A stretch of DNA of 64,000 bases from Sinorhizobium terangae (GTDB lineage Bacteria; Pseudomonadota; Alphaproteobacteria; Rhizobiales; Rhizobiaceae): assembly GCF_029714365.1 (NCBI RefSeq), contig NZ_CP121659.1, forward strand, positions 434,001-498,000, in the 5' to 3' direction. How positions within the stretch are numbered: position 1 is the stretch's first letter; each line of letters starts with the position of its first letter. Below the pieces are notes generated by a model. It was given only the letters and a program-made list of their open reading frames with translations. It did not search any database and was not told the DNA's origin. This document shows, one piece after another, positions 1-8,933 of this stretch. Position numbers and translations under genes: made by a program.

Positions 1-444
1 CGGTCGGTCGTCAAGCGCGGCGATGAAGATGGAGACTGGATCAGCGCCAGCGAACCTGTGCGCCGCAAGGACGACGCGCGCGAAGGTGGCTTCGGCCGAC
101 GCCGGCCTGACCCAGCAGAACGGAAATCGCGGGATCATGGCGATCGCCCGCCGCGGCGCGAAAGCAGTGAACGCACGCGCGCTGAGCGCCCGGCACGCGC
201 CGGGGGCGAAAATCGCGCATTCTCCGGAAAGCCGCGCACAAACCGCAGCGAAGGCGATCGGCCTCAAGGTCGTGAGGGCGGCAACCGCCCTTCCGGCGAC
301 CGCCCGCGCGGAAAGCCGGCCGGCAAGCCCAGTCAAGGGAAATCGCCAGGCCAGCGCTCCGGCGGCCCCCGCGGCGGCAAGCCGGGCGGTGGCAAGCCGG
401 GCGGCCGCCCCGGCGGCGGCAAGCCCCGGGGCAAGGGGAAGTAA
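1..444 (+). CDS. C-terminal tail of RluB-type 23S rRNA pseudouridine synthase (5' truncated by window)
   Basis: The reading frame is open from the first base and ends with TAA at 442-444, so only the last ~147 codons are present. What is visible is an extremely Gly/Arg/Lys/Pro-rich tail with runs such as GKPGGGKPGGRPGGGK and no catalytic motif. Large-subunit pseudouridine synthases of Rhizobiales (RluB/RsuA family) carry such basic, disordered C-terminal extensions, probably for RNA binding, and the family usually lies directly before rsmD, as here (6 bp gap). The assignment rests on the tail composition and the neighbour, not on the catalytic domain, which lies outside the window. Confidence 0.6.
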   Translation, partial: RSVVKRGDEDGDWISASEPVRRKDDAREGGFGRRRPDPAERKSRDHGDRPPRRESSERTRAERPARAGGENRAFSGKPRTNRSEGDRPQGREGGNRPSGDRPRGKPAGKPSQGKSPGQRSGGPRGGKPGGGKPGGRPGGGKPRGKGK

Positions 445-450
445 TCGGCC

Positions 451-1011
451 TTGCGGATCGTCGGGGGAGAGTTTCGCGGCCGCGTCCTGGCCACGCCCAA
501 GTCCAACGATATCCGTCCGACGACCGATCGGACGCGTGAAAGCCTGTTCAATATCTTGAGCCACGCCTATCCGGAAGCGCTCGACGGCACCCGCGTGCTC
601 GATCTCTTTGCTGGTACCGGTGCGGTCGGCCTCGAGGCCTTGTCGCGCGGCTGTCGGCAGGCGCTCTTCGTCGAGCAGGGTGTCGAGGGCAGGGGGCTGC
701 TCCGGGTGAATATCGAGACGCTCGGACTTCAGGGGCGCGCCAAGATTTTCCGTCGCGACGCCACCGATCTTGGGCCGGTCGGGACGATGGAGCCGTTTCA
801 TCTGGTTTTTGCAGATCCGCCCTATGCCAAGGGGCTCGGCGAGCGTGCACTTGCGGCGGCCGCTGCGGGCAAGTGGCTCGTCCCCGGCGCTCTGGCAATT
901 CTCGAGGAACGGGCCGACATTGAGCCGCGGCTGCCGGCAGAGTTCGAGCTGCTTGATGTGCGCGTTTTTGGCGACACGCGGATGCATTTCTACCGATTCC
1001 GCGGCGAGTGA
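451..1011 (+). CDS. rsmD: 16S rRNA (guanine(966)-N2)-methyltransferase RsmD
   Basis: RsmD methylates G966 of 16S rRNA in assembled 30S subunits using S-adenosylmethionine. The 186-residue product is full length for the family. It shows the AdoMet motif I (VLDLFAGTGAVGLEAL, about residues 49-64) and the catalytic N6/N2-methyltransferase motif DPPY at 122-125. The start is TTG at 451, six bases after the stop of the upstream pseudouridine synthase gene, giving the conserved N-terminus MRIVGGEFRGR; the two RNA-modification genes are probably cotranscribed. The stop codon directly abuts a palindromic repeat element. Confidence 0.95.
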   Translation: MRIVGGEFRGRVLATPKSNDIRPTTDRTRESLFNILSHAYPEALDGTRVLDLFAGTGAVGLEALSRGCRQALFVEQGVEGRGLLRVNIETLGLQGRAKIFRRDATDLGPVGTMEPFHLVFADPPYAKGLGERALAAAAAGKWLVPGALAILEERADIEPRLPAEFELLDVRVFGDTRMHFYRFRGE

Positions 1012-1083
1012 CTACTGCATGATTCCCTTAAATCGGAATCGATTTAAGGACAAAATCGTGTAGCAGTTCGACGTGCTAAAGCG
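1012..1083. repeat. Rhizobial palindromic intergenic element, copy 1
   Basis: The element begins with CTACTGCATGATT and holds a 10-bp stem (CCTTAAATCG at 1026-1035 with CGATTTAAGG at 1040-1049, 4-nt loop), then a GTAGCAGTTCGACGTGCTAAAGCG-like module. The same two modules recur at 5383, 20480, 29801 and 31401 (and as fragments elsewhere). It starts one base after the rsmD stop codon. This fits the RIME-like intergenic mosaic elements known in Rhizobiaceae; exact family naming is not certain from sequence alone. Confidence 0.8.
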
Positions 1084-1119
1084 GCCGATCGGGTGCCCGT
1101 CGGATGAGCGGAGACGAGC

Positions 1120-2007
1120 GTGATGCGGAAGGATACCTTGTCTGAAGTCGTGCAACCGACCGCGGGGCAGAGCCCCTCGGTTGCCTTGGCGCTCGGAGGC
1201 GGAGGCGCGCGGGGACTTGCACATATCCACATCATCGAGGCCCTCGACGAGATGGGCATCCGGCCCGTGGCGATCGCTGGCTCGTCGATCGGTGCGCTCA
1301 TGGGCGCCGGCATGGCGGCCGGGATGCGCGGGGAGGAGATCCGGCACCATGTGCTGTCGACCGTCGGCCATCGCGGCGAAGTGCTCAACCGGCTGTGGCG
1401 ACTGAGGCCGACGACCCTTTCCGAGGCGGTGTCGAACGGGCTCCATTTCGGCCGGTTCAACATTGAGCGCGTCCTGAACGCCTTTCTGCCCGAAGCGATT
1501 CCCAGCCGCTTTTCCGATCTGTTGATCCCGCTGAAGGTCACGGCGACGGACTACTACGGTCAAACAGAACGCGTTTGTGAAAGCGGTGACCTGCGTAAGG
1601 CGCTTGCCGCCTCCGCTGCCCTGCCGGCCGTATTCATGCCGGTGAAGATCGATGGCCGAGTCATGATCGACGGCGGCATCTACAATCCGATCCCATTCGA
1701 TCACTTACGCGGCCTGGCGAATATTCTGGTCGCTATCGATGTCGTCGGTGGTCCGGATGGCGACGGGCGAACGATACCGAGCCGGATCGACAGCCTGTTC
1801 GGCACGAGCCAATTGATGATGCAATCCATCATTGCGATGAAAATGAAAGACGGCGCGCCCGACATATTGATGCGTCCCGATGTCGGGCGCTTCCGGGTTC
1901 TCGATTTCCTGCGCGCCCACGAGGTCCTGGCCGCGACGGCAAGTACCAAGGAGCAATTCAAGCGTGCGCTTTCCGAGCGGATCGAGAGCTGGAAGGAGAT
2001 CGGCTGA
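1120..2007 (+). CDS. Patatin-like phospholipase/esterase (RssA-type)
   Basis: Predicted cytoplasmic or membrane-associated lipid acyl hydrolase. All landmarks of the patatin fold are present: the oxyanion loop GGGGARG (about 27-32), the nucleophile elbow GSSIG (54-58, Ser55/56 region) and the Asp of the catalytic dyad in DGG (184-186). The length (295 aa) matches the single-domain bacterial RssA/YchK subgroup. GTG at 1120 is directly followed by ATG at 1123, so either could be the start; a GGAGACGAG stretch lies just upstream. It stands alone between a repeat element and a convergent antiporter gene. The natural substrate of this subgroup is not established. Confidence 0.88.
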   Translation: MMRKDTLSEVVQPTAGQSPSVALALGGGGARGLAHIHIIEALDEMGIRPVAIAGSSIGALMGAGMAAGMRGEEIRHHVLSTVGHRGEVLNRLWRLRPTTLSEAVSNGLHFGRFNIERVLNAFLPEAIPSRFSDLLIPLKVTATDYYGQTERVCESGDLRKALAASAALPAVFMPVKIDGRVMIDGGIYNPIPFDHLRGLANILVAIDVVGGPDGDGRTIPSRIDSLFGTSQLMMQSIIAMKMKDGAPDILMRPDVGRFRVLDFLRAHEVLAATASTKEQFKRALSERIESWKEIG

Positions 2008-2022
2008 GGGGCGAGGCCCCTG

Positions 2023-3882
2023 TCAGTCGGTCTGCGCCAGCGTCTCGTCCTTCTGCGGCGGGTCCTCGGCCGGAAGGCTCGGCAGGATCCGCTCCTCGGT
2101 GTCGGCGGAGTGATTGACTTCGCGCTTCGGCTTGACCAACGGCTCGGGCCTCACCGGCCGCGAGTGCAGCATGTCGCGGCCCGCGGAGATGCCCTCGGCT
2201 TCTTGCAGAACGAGGCGCGCTTCGTCGCGACGGCGGATGTCGTCCATGATGGCGATTGCTTCGTCGTCGCCAACGCCCAGTGCTTCCAGCGTCTTGCGAC
2301 CGAAGAGCAGGCCGGATTCGAAGGTCTCGCGCAGTTCGTAATCGACGCCCCTGGCACGCAGTTCCAGTGTGTGCAGCCGGTCGTAGGAGCGGGCGAAGAT
2401 GCGGGCGTTCGGGTACTCGGCCTGGACAAGGCTGATGATCCTGTCCGTGGTTTCCTTCTTCTGCGTGCAGACCGCAACGAGCTTCGCGCGCTCGATGCCT
2501 GCGGCTCTCAGCACGTCGAGCCGGGTACCGTCGCCGAAATAGATGCGGAAGCCGAAGGTTGCGGCCTGGCGCACGCGCGCGGCGGAGTGATCGATAATGG
2601 TCACGTCGCGGCCGCCGGCGAGCAGGATCTGTGAGGCAATCTGGGCGAAACGGGAAAAGCCGATCATCAGCACGTCGGCGCCGGCACCCTCGAAGTCCTC
2701 CTCGATCTCATCGGCCAACTCGTCCTGCTCGTGCATCAAACGCTTGGAGAGCATCGCCGCGACGGGGGTGAGCGCCATCGAGAGCGTTACGATGGCGACG
2801 AGCAGCGACGAGGTTCCCTGTGAAAAGACCCCCGCAGCGGCCGCCGCGGTGAAAAGCACGAAGCCGAATTCGCCGCCCTGGGGCAGAAGAAGGCCGATGC
2901 GCAGCGCGTCGTTGTGGCGGGAGCCGGTGATGCGGCAAAGCCAATAGAGCACGAGGCTCTTCACCAGCATCAGCAACGGCACTGCAACGATGATCAGGAG
3001 ATAGTTTTCGACGATGACGCCGAGTTCCAGAGACAGGCCGACGGCCATGAAGAACAGCGCCTGGAGGATACCGCGAAAGGGTTCGATGTCGGCTTCGAGT
3101 TCATGGCGATAGGACGATTCCGCCAGGAGCACGCCGGCGAGAAAGGCACCCATCGCCATCGAAAGACCGGCAAGCTGCATCAATGTCGCCGCGCCCATGA
3201 CGACGAGAAGGGCGGCCGCGATCATGACATCGCGCGCTCCGGTGCGGGCGATCACCTGGAAGAGCGGATTGAGCAGATAACGGCCCGCAAAGAAGAGAAT
3301 GGCGATGGCGCTGACCGCAATCGCGAAGTCCTGAAATGGCGTCGTCGCGTCTTCCGGAGCTTGCGCTGCCAGCAAGGGGATGAGGGCGAGCAGCGGAACG
3401 ATCGCCAGATCCTGCAGGAGCAGGATGGAGAAGGCGCGCTGGCCGTAGCGCGTATTGGTATCGTTACTCTCGTCGAGGATCTGCATTGCGAAGGCCGTCG
3501 ACGAGAGCGCAAGCCCGAAACCGGCAATGATGCTTCCCCTCCATTCGAGAAGGCCGGCGAATGCGATCAGGGAGGAGAGAGCGAGGCCGGTCAGGACAAC
3601 CTGCGCAGCACCCAGTCCGAAGATGTCGCGCCGCATCTGCCACAGGCGCGAAGGCTTCAATTCCAAACCGATGATGAAGAGCAGGAACACGACCCCGAGT
3701 TCCGAAACGTGCAGGATCTCCTCTCCCTCGGTAATCCGTTGCGCGACCGGGCCGATCAGGATGCCGGCTGCGAGATAGCCGAGTATCGTGCCGAGCCCCA
3801 GGCGCTTGAAGAGCGGTGCCGCGAGCACGGCGCCGCCGAGCAGCATGAGCGCCTGGGTATAGAGAAACGATGTCGTCTGCAT
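2023..3882 (-). CDS. CPA2-family monovalent cation:proton antiporter with TrkA-N domain (KefB/KefC-like)
   Basis: About 619 residues: roughly 12 hydrophobic segments over the first ~385 residues (Na+/H+ exchanger fold), then a soluble TrkA-N/RCK nucleotide-binding domain (about 405-520) and a hydrophilic tail. This is the architecture of the glutathione-gated K+ efflux proteins KefB/KefC. The RCK glycine motif reads GFSRFAQ, so the third glycine of GxGxxG is replaced. I place the start at ATG 3882 because the conserved hydrophobic N-terminus begins there; a GTG at 3903 adds seven residues. It is divergent from pmbA. Whether it is gated by glutathione adducts or simply exchanges Na+/K+ cannot be read from the sequence. 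Confidence 0.9.
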   Translation of the reverse strand: MQTTSFLYTQALMLLGGAVLAAPLFKRLGLGTILGYLAAGILIGPVAQRITEGEEILHVSELGVVFLLFIIGLELKPSRLWQMRRDIFGLGAAQVVLTGLALSSLIAFAGLLEWRGSIIAGFGLALSSTAFAMQILDESNDTNTRYGQRAFSILLLQDLAIVPLLALIPLLAAQAPEDATTPFQDFAIAVSAIAILFFAGRYLLNPLFQVIARTGARDVMIAAALLVVMGAATLMQLAGLSMAMGAFLAGVLLAESSYRHELEADIEPFRGILQALFFMAVGLSLELGVIVENYLLIIVAVPLLMLVKSLVLYWLCRITGSRHNDALRIGLLLPQGGEFGFVLFTAAAAAGVFSQGTSSLLVAIVTLSMALTPVAAMLSKRLMHEQDELADEIEEDFEGAGADVLMIGFSRFAQIASQILLAGGRDVTIIDHSAARVRQAATFGFRIYFGDGTRLDVLRAAGIERAKLVAVCTQKKETTDRIISLVQAEYPNARIFARSYDRLHTLELRARGVDYELRETFESGLLFGRKTLEALGVGDDEAIAIMDDIRRRDEARLVLQEAEGISAGRDMLHSRPVRPEPLVKPKREVNHSADTEERILPSLPAEDPPQKDETLAQTD

Positions 3883-3914
3883 GCTCGATGCTCTCGCTGT
3901 CACGGCTGCTGCGG

Positions 3915-3930
3915 GCCCTGCATGCAGGGC
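3915..3930. other. Perfect 16-bp palindrome in the antiporter/pmbA divergent region
   Basis: GCCCTGCATGCAGGGC is a perfect palindrome, followed on the + strand by TTTTGCC. It lies in the leader between the divergent antiporter and pmbA genes, so it could be an operator or a hairpin in either leader. A weak promoter-like CTTGAT-N17-ATAAAT lies further on, at about 3979-4007, ahead of pmbA. Confidence 0.4.
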
Positions 3931-4032
3931 TTTTGCCGGATATCATTTGGATGCTGGGGCGGGGAATCACGAAGATACCCTTGATGCATGGTTCAGTGCA
4001 CAATAAATGGGGCAGGAATGAAAGGCCAAATC

Positions 4033-5379
4033 ATGTCTGAGATGATCGATTCCGCTGCTTTGGAGAAGCAAGCCGCCGAGCTCGTTGAACTCGCGCGCCG
4101 GGCCGGCGCGGACTCTGCGGATGCGGTGGTCGTACGGGGCCGCTCCCGCTCGGTTTCTGTGCGGCTCGGCAAGGTCGAAGCGACGGAAGCCTCCGAAAGC
4201 GATGACTTTTCGCTGAGAGTCTTCGTCGGGCGCCGGGTCGCAAGTGTCTCGGCAAATCCCGGCTTCGATTTAAAGGTGCTTGCCGAGCGTGCGGTCGCTA
4301 TGGCCAAGGCCTCGCCCGAGGACCCATACGCATCCCTTGCTGACTCCGGCCGGCTTGCGACATCCTACCCGGACCTCGATCTCTTCGATGGCAGCGAGGT
4401 ATCGACCGAAGCCTTGACCGAGGCTGCACTTGCCGCCGAGGAGGCGGCCCTTGCCGTCTTCGGCGTCACCAACTCAAGCGGTGCCGGTGCTTCGGCCGGC
4501 ATGGGCGGACTCGTTCTGGCTACCTCGCATGGCTTCTCGGGCTCCTACATGGCAACTCGCTTCGGCCGCTCCGTCAGCGCCATTGCCGGCGAGGGCACGA
4601 AGATGGAACGCGACTACGATTTCGACAGCCGCCTCTATTTCGATGATTTGCGAACGGCCGAGGACATTGGCCGCGTCGCTGGCGAACGGGCGGTCGCGCG
4701 CCTCAACCCGCGCCAGGTTCCGACCGCAAAGAACGTCACTGTCGTTTTCGACCCGCGCATTGCGCGCGGTTTCGTCGGTCATCTGGCGGGTGCGATCAAC
4801 GGCGCATCGGTGGCGCGCAAGACGAGCTTCCTGCGCGACATGATGGGCAAGCAGATCATGAAGGCCGGCATCGAAGTGACCGATGATCCGCTGATCGTCC
4901 GCGGCGCCTCGTCGCGCCCCTTCGATGGCGAGGGGGTGAGCGGATCGAAACTGTCGATGGTCGAGGACGGTGTGCTGCGGCATTGGTTCCTGTCGACCTC
5001 AGCGGCCATGGAGTTGGGGCTCGAAACCAATGGACGCGGCGTTCGCGGCGGCCCGACGGTTAATCCCGCCTCGACCAATCTCGCCCTGGAGCCCGGAACG
5101 ATCTCGCGCGACGACCTGATAAAGAGCGTCGGGACGGGTTTCTACGTCACCGAGCTCATCGGCCAGGGCGTCAACATGGTGACGGGCGAATATAGCCGCG
5201 GCGCTTCCGGTTTCTGGATCGAGAATGGCGAGATCACCTTTCCCGTATCCGAGGTAACGATTGCTTCCAATCTCAAGCAGATGTTCATGGCTTTGACGCC
5301 TGCCGATGATATCGACAGGAAATTCGGCATTGCTGCGCCGACCCTTGCCATCGAAGGCATGACGCTCGCCGGAACCTGA
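4033..5379 (+). CDS. pmbA: Metalloprotease PmbA/TldE (TldD-PmbA family)
   Basis: TldD and PmbA (TldE) form a heterodimeric cytosolic Zn protease that processes modified peptides and the CcdA antitoxin. PmbA is the partner subunit that lacks the zinc HExxxH motif; none is present here, consistent with PmbA rather than TldD. The 448-residue length is typical, with family features RPFDGEGV and GxNxVTGEYSRGASGFWIENG-like residues near the C-terminus. The start at ATG 4033 has AAAGG seven bases upstream; upstream ATG (4018) and GTG (3988) codons are in frame but less convincing. In Rhizobiales pmbA commonly precedes the inositol-phosphatase-family gene and DUF4170 gene seen next. Confidence 0.93.
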   Translation: MSEMIDSAALEKQAAELVELARRAGADSADAVVVRGRSRSVSVRLGKVEATEASESDDFSLRVFVGRRVASVSANPGFDLKVLAERAVAMAKASPEDPYASLADSGRLATSYPDLDLFDGSEVSTEALTEAALAAEEAALAVFGVTNSSGAGASAGMGGLVLATSHGFSGSYMATRFGRSVSAIAGEGTKMERDYDFDSRLYFDDLRTAEDIGRVAGERAVARLNPRQVPTAKNVTVVFDPRIARGFVGHLAGAINGASVARKTSFLRDMMGKQIMKAGIEVTDDPLIVRGASSRPFDGEGVSGSKLSMVEDGVLRHWFLSTSAAMELGLETNGRGVRGGPTVNPASTNLALEPGTISRDDLIKSVGTGFYVTELIGQGVNMVTGEYSRGASGFWIENGEITFPVSEVTIASNLKQMFMALTPADDIDRKFGIAAPTLAIEGMTLAGT

Positions 5380-5382
5380 TCG

Positions 5383-5486
5383 CTACTGCATGCCTCCTTA
5401 AATCGACCCCGATTTGAGGACAAAGACAGGCAGCAATTCAAAGTGCTACAGCGTTTTTTGCGCGTCTGATGAGACGCGCGGAGCTG
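5383..5486. repeat. Rhizobial palindromic intergenic element, copy 2
   Basis: Contains the CTACTGCATG...CCTTAAATCG...CGATTTGAGG stem module followed by the CAATTCAAAGTGCTACAGCG linker and a second hairpin, GCGCGTCT/AGACGCGC (5460-5479) nested inside ACAGC/GCTGT (5448-5452 with 5482-5486). It shares long identical blocks with copies at 29801-29952 and 31401-31500. It lies between pmbA and the next gene. Confidence 0.85.
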
Positions 5487-5545
5487 TGGCGGGGTGTTCC
5501 GCCAACATTGAGGCGCGCGGGAAGGTCTTGCGCGTATGGAGTTGA

Positions 5546-6364
5546 ATGTCAGAAACAGCCCGACCGCTCACGCCTGCCTGGAGCGAGGACCTTGAGCTGA
5601 TCCTCGCTGCGGCGATCGCCGCAGGCGACACCGCGCTCGGATATTTTCGCAAGACCTTTGACGTGCGCTGGAAGAACGAGGGCCGCTCGCCGGTGAGCGA
5701 GGCGGACCTCGCCGCCAACGACATCCTCAAGGGAAGGTTGCTGGGTGCCCGACCCGATTATGGCTGGCTTTCCGAGGAGACCGATGATGACGAGAGCCGC
5801 CTTTCCCGGGAGAGCGTGTTCGTGGTCGATCCGATCGATGGAACGCGTGCCTTCATCGCTGGCCGTGAACTTTGGTGTGTGAGCGTCGCCGTCGTCCATC
5901 GGGGCCAGCCAGTTGCGGCCGCGCTTTATGCGCCGGCGCTCGGCGAGGTATTTCAGGCCATCCGCGACGGCGAGGCGCTGAAGAACGGAACCGCGATCGC
6001 CGTGCGCGTGCCCGAGCGCGAGGAGACGCTGAAGGTTGCGATGGCGGAGGATCTGGTCGGCAAGCTGGCTTCGCCCTACCGCGAAGAAATTGTGCGCGTT
6101 CAGCATGTGCCATCGCTTGCCTACCGGCTGGCGATGATCGCGGACGGACGGATCGACGGAACCATCGTCAAGAAGAACTCGCATGACTGGGATCTTGCCG
6201 CTGCCGACCTCATTCTTGCGCGGGCAGGCGGTGCGCTTTGCGGGCTGGACGGCCTGCCTCTGTCCTACAATCGCCCCATTGTCACGCACGGCATTCTTGG
6301 CGCGGGTTCGAGGCAGGCGCTGCCGGCTTTGCTTGCCGCCTCCCGCCCGTTGGAGCCCCATTGA
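5546..6364 (+). CDS. Inositol monophosphatase-family phosphatase (CysQ/SuhB-like 3'(2'),5'-bisphosphate nucleotidase)
   Basis: Mg2+-dependent Li+-sensitive phosphatase superfamily. The metal-binding residues are all present: SEE at about 76-78, DPIDGTRAF at 95-103 and WDLAAADLILARAGG near residue 213. The 272-residue length fits CysQ (PAP phosphatase) or a SuhB/IMPase paralogue; substrate specificity cannot be separated by eye. CysQ removes 3'-phosphoadenosine-5'-phosphate formed in sulfate assimilation; IMPase releases inositol, an abundant rhizobial growth substrate. The gene is followed closely by a DUF4170 gene and waaA, the order common in Rhizobiales. Confidence 0.88.
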   Translation: MSETARPLTPAWSEDLELILAAAIAAGDTALGYFRKTFDVRWKNEGRSPVSEADLAANDILKGRLLGARPDYGWLSEETDDDESRLSRESVFVVDPIDGTRAFIAGRELWCVSVAVVHRGQPVAAALYAPALGEVFQAIRDGEALKNGTAIAVRVPEREETLKVAMAEDLVGKLASPYREEIVRVQHVPSLAYRLAMIADGRIDGTIVKKNSHDWDLAAADLILARAGGALCGLDGLPLSYNRPIVTHGILGAGSRQALPALLAASRPLEPH

Positions 6365-6417
6365 CCTTTGGAGGCGAATGCCGCAATCAACACCCTTCAA
6401 GAATAAATGGAATTACG

Positions 6418-6654
6418 ATGGCTCAAGAATCCGCGAAAAAGCAACGTTTGCATCTCGTCTTCGGTGGCGAGCTGACGACGCTTACCGACGTCCACTTCCG
6501 GGATTTGGACAAGCTCGACATCGTCGGCATCTTTCCCGACTACGACAGCGCTCATGCCGCTTGGAAGGCCAAGGCGCAGATGACGGTCGACAACGCCCAT
6601 ATGCGTTATTTCATCGTTCATATGCATCGGCTGCTCGATCCGGAAAATGATTGA
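6418..6654 (+). CDS. DUF4170 small protein
   Basis: A 78-residue soluble protein beginning MAQESAKKQRLHLVFGGEL, with the compact alpha/beta pattern of DUF4170, a family largely limited to alphaproteobacteria and usually placed directly before waaA. No catalytic motif is visible. The ATG at 6418 is chosen because it gives the conserved N-terminus; a much longer upstream reading frame is only the out-of-frame overlap with the previous gene. The function is unknown; its constant position next to lipid A/Kdo genes suggests an envelope connection. Confidence 0.8.
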   Translation: MAQESAKKQRLHLVFGGELTTLTDVHFRDLDKLDIVGIFPDYDSAHAAWKAKAQMTVDNAHMRYFIVHMHRLLDPEND

Positions 6655-6745
6655 TGTCGATGTCATTCGGACGCGCACGGCGTGCCTGCCCCCGGACTGT
6701 GCATGACATCCGTGTCAGGTGGCACATGGGCGAGGGCGCGTATTC

Positions 6746-8059
6746 ATGAGCAGCCTTCGTGCACGGCTAGCGCTTTCCAGCTATCGCTGGATCGGGACGG
6801 CGATCTATCCCCTGGCCTGGTCGTATCTCGCCATACGCGCAGCGAAAGGCAAGGAGGACCCGGCGCGCCGCCGCGAGCGCTACGGCCATGCAAGCGCGCC
6901 GCGCCCGCAAGGACCGTTGGTCTGGTTCCATGCTGCGAGCGTCGGCGAAACGGTCGCCGTCACACCGCTGATCAAGGAAATCCGCCGCCGTGGCATCTCC
7001 GTGGTGCTGACCACCGGTACGACGACGTCGGCCCGGGTTGCCGCTGAGCGATTGGGTTCTGCCGTCGTACACCAATATGTGCCGCTCGATTGCAAGCCCG
7101 CAGTGAGCCGCTTCCTCGACTATTGGGAGCCGGATCTGGCGATCATTGCAGAATCGGAAATCTGGCCGATGACCATTGTCGAACTCGGCAGCCGGCACAT
7201 TCCGCAGGTCCTGGTGAACGGCCGCCTTTCGGACCGGACCTTCGCGCGCTGGAAAAAGCGGCCCTCGCTCGCAGAGGCTCTCTTCGAGAACCTGGCGCTC
7301 GTCATCGCGCAATCCGAAGTGGACGCGGAACGCTTTCGCACGCTCGGCGCACTCCCGGTCATGGTGTCCGGCAACCTCAAGGTCGACACCGACGCTCCGC
7401 CGCATGATCCGAAGGCGCTCAAGGAGTATCGCCAGCAGATCGGAGCACGCAAGTCCTGGGCGGCGATCTCAACCTTCGACGGCGAGGAGGATGCCGCGGC
7501 GACCGTTCACCGCGCCTTGAAGGATAGAAGCGGTCTCCTGACGATCATCGTCCCGCGCCACCCCGAGCGCTGCGATGCAGTGGAGACAGCACTGATCGCC
7601 AGGGGACTGAAGGTCGCGCGGCGGACGCGCAACGACCCGCTGACGCCGGACGTCGATATTTTCCTCGGCGACACGATCGGCGAAATGGGTCTCTATCTGC
7701 GCCTGACCGAGGTCGCCTTCGTCGGTCGGTCGCTCTTCGCCGAAGGCGGTCAGAATCCGCTGGAACCGGCCATGCTTGGCTGTGCGGTACTTTCCGGCGG
7801 CAATGTCCAGAATTTCCGCGAAACCTATCAGATGCTCGCCAAGAACGGCAGCGCCAAGATCGTGCGCGATGTCGAGATGCTGGCCAAGGGCGTCAATTAT
7901 CTGCTCGGCAACGACGACATGCGTCGCTCGATGATAGACGCCGGTCTCGAAAGCGTGCAACAGATGCGTGGCGCGCTGACGGCGACGATCAAGGGACTTG
8001 AGCCCTATATCAACCCGCTGGTCGTGAAGGCACGGCTGGAGCCGCGTATGGAAGGCTGA
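6746..8059 (+). CDS. waaA: 3-deoxy-D-manno-octulosonic acid (Kdo) transferase
   Basis: WaaA (KdtA) adds Kdo residues from CMP-Kdo to lipid IVA at the inner face of the cytoplasmic membrane. The 437-residue product has the N-terminal hydrophobic anchor (YRWIGTAIYPLAWSYLA), the family GE-containing segment HAASVGETVAVTPL, TTGTTTSARV and the C-terminal EGGQNPLEPA nucleotide-sugar-binding region of GT30. The start at ATG 6746 has GAGGGCG upstream; an in-frame GTG at 6719 is less likely. It belongs to a lipid A cluster with lpxK downstream, separated only by a HAD phosphatase gene. Confidence 0.95.
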   Translation: MSSLRARLALSSYRWIGTAIYPLAWSYLAIRAAKGKEDPARRRERYGHASAPRPQGPLVWFHAASVGETVAVTPLIKEIRRRGISVVLTTGTTTSARVAAERLGSAVVHQYVPLDCKPAVSRFLDYWEPDLAIIAESEIWPMTIVELGSRHIPQVLVNGRLSDRTFARWKKRPSLAEALFENLALVIAQSEVDAERFRTLGALPVMVSGNLKVDTDAPPHDPKALKEYRQQIGARKSWAAISTFDGEEDAAATVHRALKDRSGLLTIIVPRHPERCDAVETALIARGLKVARRTRNDPLTPDVDIFLGDTIGEMGLYLRLTEVAFVGRSLFAEGGQNPLEPAMLGCAVLSGGNVQNFRETYQMLAKNGSAKIVRDVEMLAKGVNYLLGNDDMRRSMIDAGLESVQQMRGALTATIKGLEPYINPLVVKARLEPRMEG

Positions 8060-8081
8060 AGCGCCAATTGCGGATCGGATC

Positions 8082-8786
8082 ATGGTCGCATCGAAAACCA
8101 TCGTCGGCATCCTGTTCGACAAGGACGGGACGCTTCTCGACTACGTGAAGAGCTGGGTGCCGGTGAACTACGAATTGGCGCGCATCGCCGCGAAAGGCGA
8201 CGAGGCGCTTGCGAGGGTGCTGCTTCAGGCGGGCGGAATGGACCCGGACAGCGGCTATGTTGCGCCCGACAGCCTGCTTGCCGCCGGCAATACGGTGGAA
8301 ATTGCCACAGGCATGGTTGGCGCCGGCGCGCCCTTCACGGTCGAGGAATTGACGACGCTCTTCGACAGCCTCTTTGCGCAGTCCGCGGACTATGCCGTCC
8401 CGGTGACGGATCTCGGCGCCTTCTTTGCCGGCCTTCACGCGAAGGGCTACCGCCTCGGCGTCGCATCGAGCGACAACGAACGGTCGATCCGGGAAACCGC
8501 CAAGCGCTTCGGCTTCGATGGTTACCTGCACTACGTCGCCGGCTATGACAGCGGCCATGGCGTCAAGCCGGAGCCGGGCATGGTGTTGGGTTTCTGTGCG
8601 GCGACGGGGCTGGCGCCGCATCAGGTGGCGGTCGTCGGCGACAACAATCACGACATGCATATGGGGCGCAGCGCCGGCGTCGGTCTCACGGTCGCAGTGC
8701 TGACCGGCACCGGCTCGCGCCAATCGCTTGCCGCGGCCTCGGACCATTGCCTGGCGGACATAACGGAACTGGAGGCGGTGCTGTAG
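8082..8786 (+). CDS. HAD-family hydrolase (phosphoglycolate phosphatase-like)
   Basis: The 234-residue protein has the HAD signatures in order: motif I DKDGTLLDY (nucleophile Asp about 15), motif II in GVASSDN, a Lys in KPEPG, and motif III VVGDNNHDM. The cap between motifs I and II is helical (C1 type) as in Gph-like phosphatases. It starts 22 bp after waaA and sits between waaA and lpxK, so it is probably cotranscribed with lipid A genes, but a role in that pathway is not shown. Substrate is unknown; phosphoglycolate is only a family guess. Confidence 0.85.
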   Translation: MVASKTIVGILFDKDGTLLDYVKSWVPVNYELARIAAKGDEALARVLLQAGGMDPDSGYVAPDSLLAAGNTVEIATGMVGAGAPFTVEELTTLFDSLFAQSADYAVPVTDLGAFFAGLHAKGYRLGVASSDNERSIRETAKRFGFDGYLHYVAGYDSGHGVKPEPGMVLGFCAATGLAPHQVAVVGDNNHDMHMGRSAGVGLTVAVLTGTGSRQSLAAASDHCLADITELEAVL

Positions 8787-8933
8787 GTCTCGGCACCGAC
8801 CGGCTTGCCTTTTTTCCCATTCTGACGTTTTTTGTCGGTCGCGTTGTTCAGCCCAGCGCGGCCGCCGCGCTGTAGAAGTCGCGTTCCTGGCCGGTTTGGG
8901 GGCAGGGCAGGTCGTGGAGGCAGATTAGGCAGA

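Noticed and set aside
2914..3984. 356-codon + strand open frame opposite the cation antiporter
   Set aside because: Glu/Gln/Arg-rich shadow of a membrane protein gene; no ribosome site or domain.
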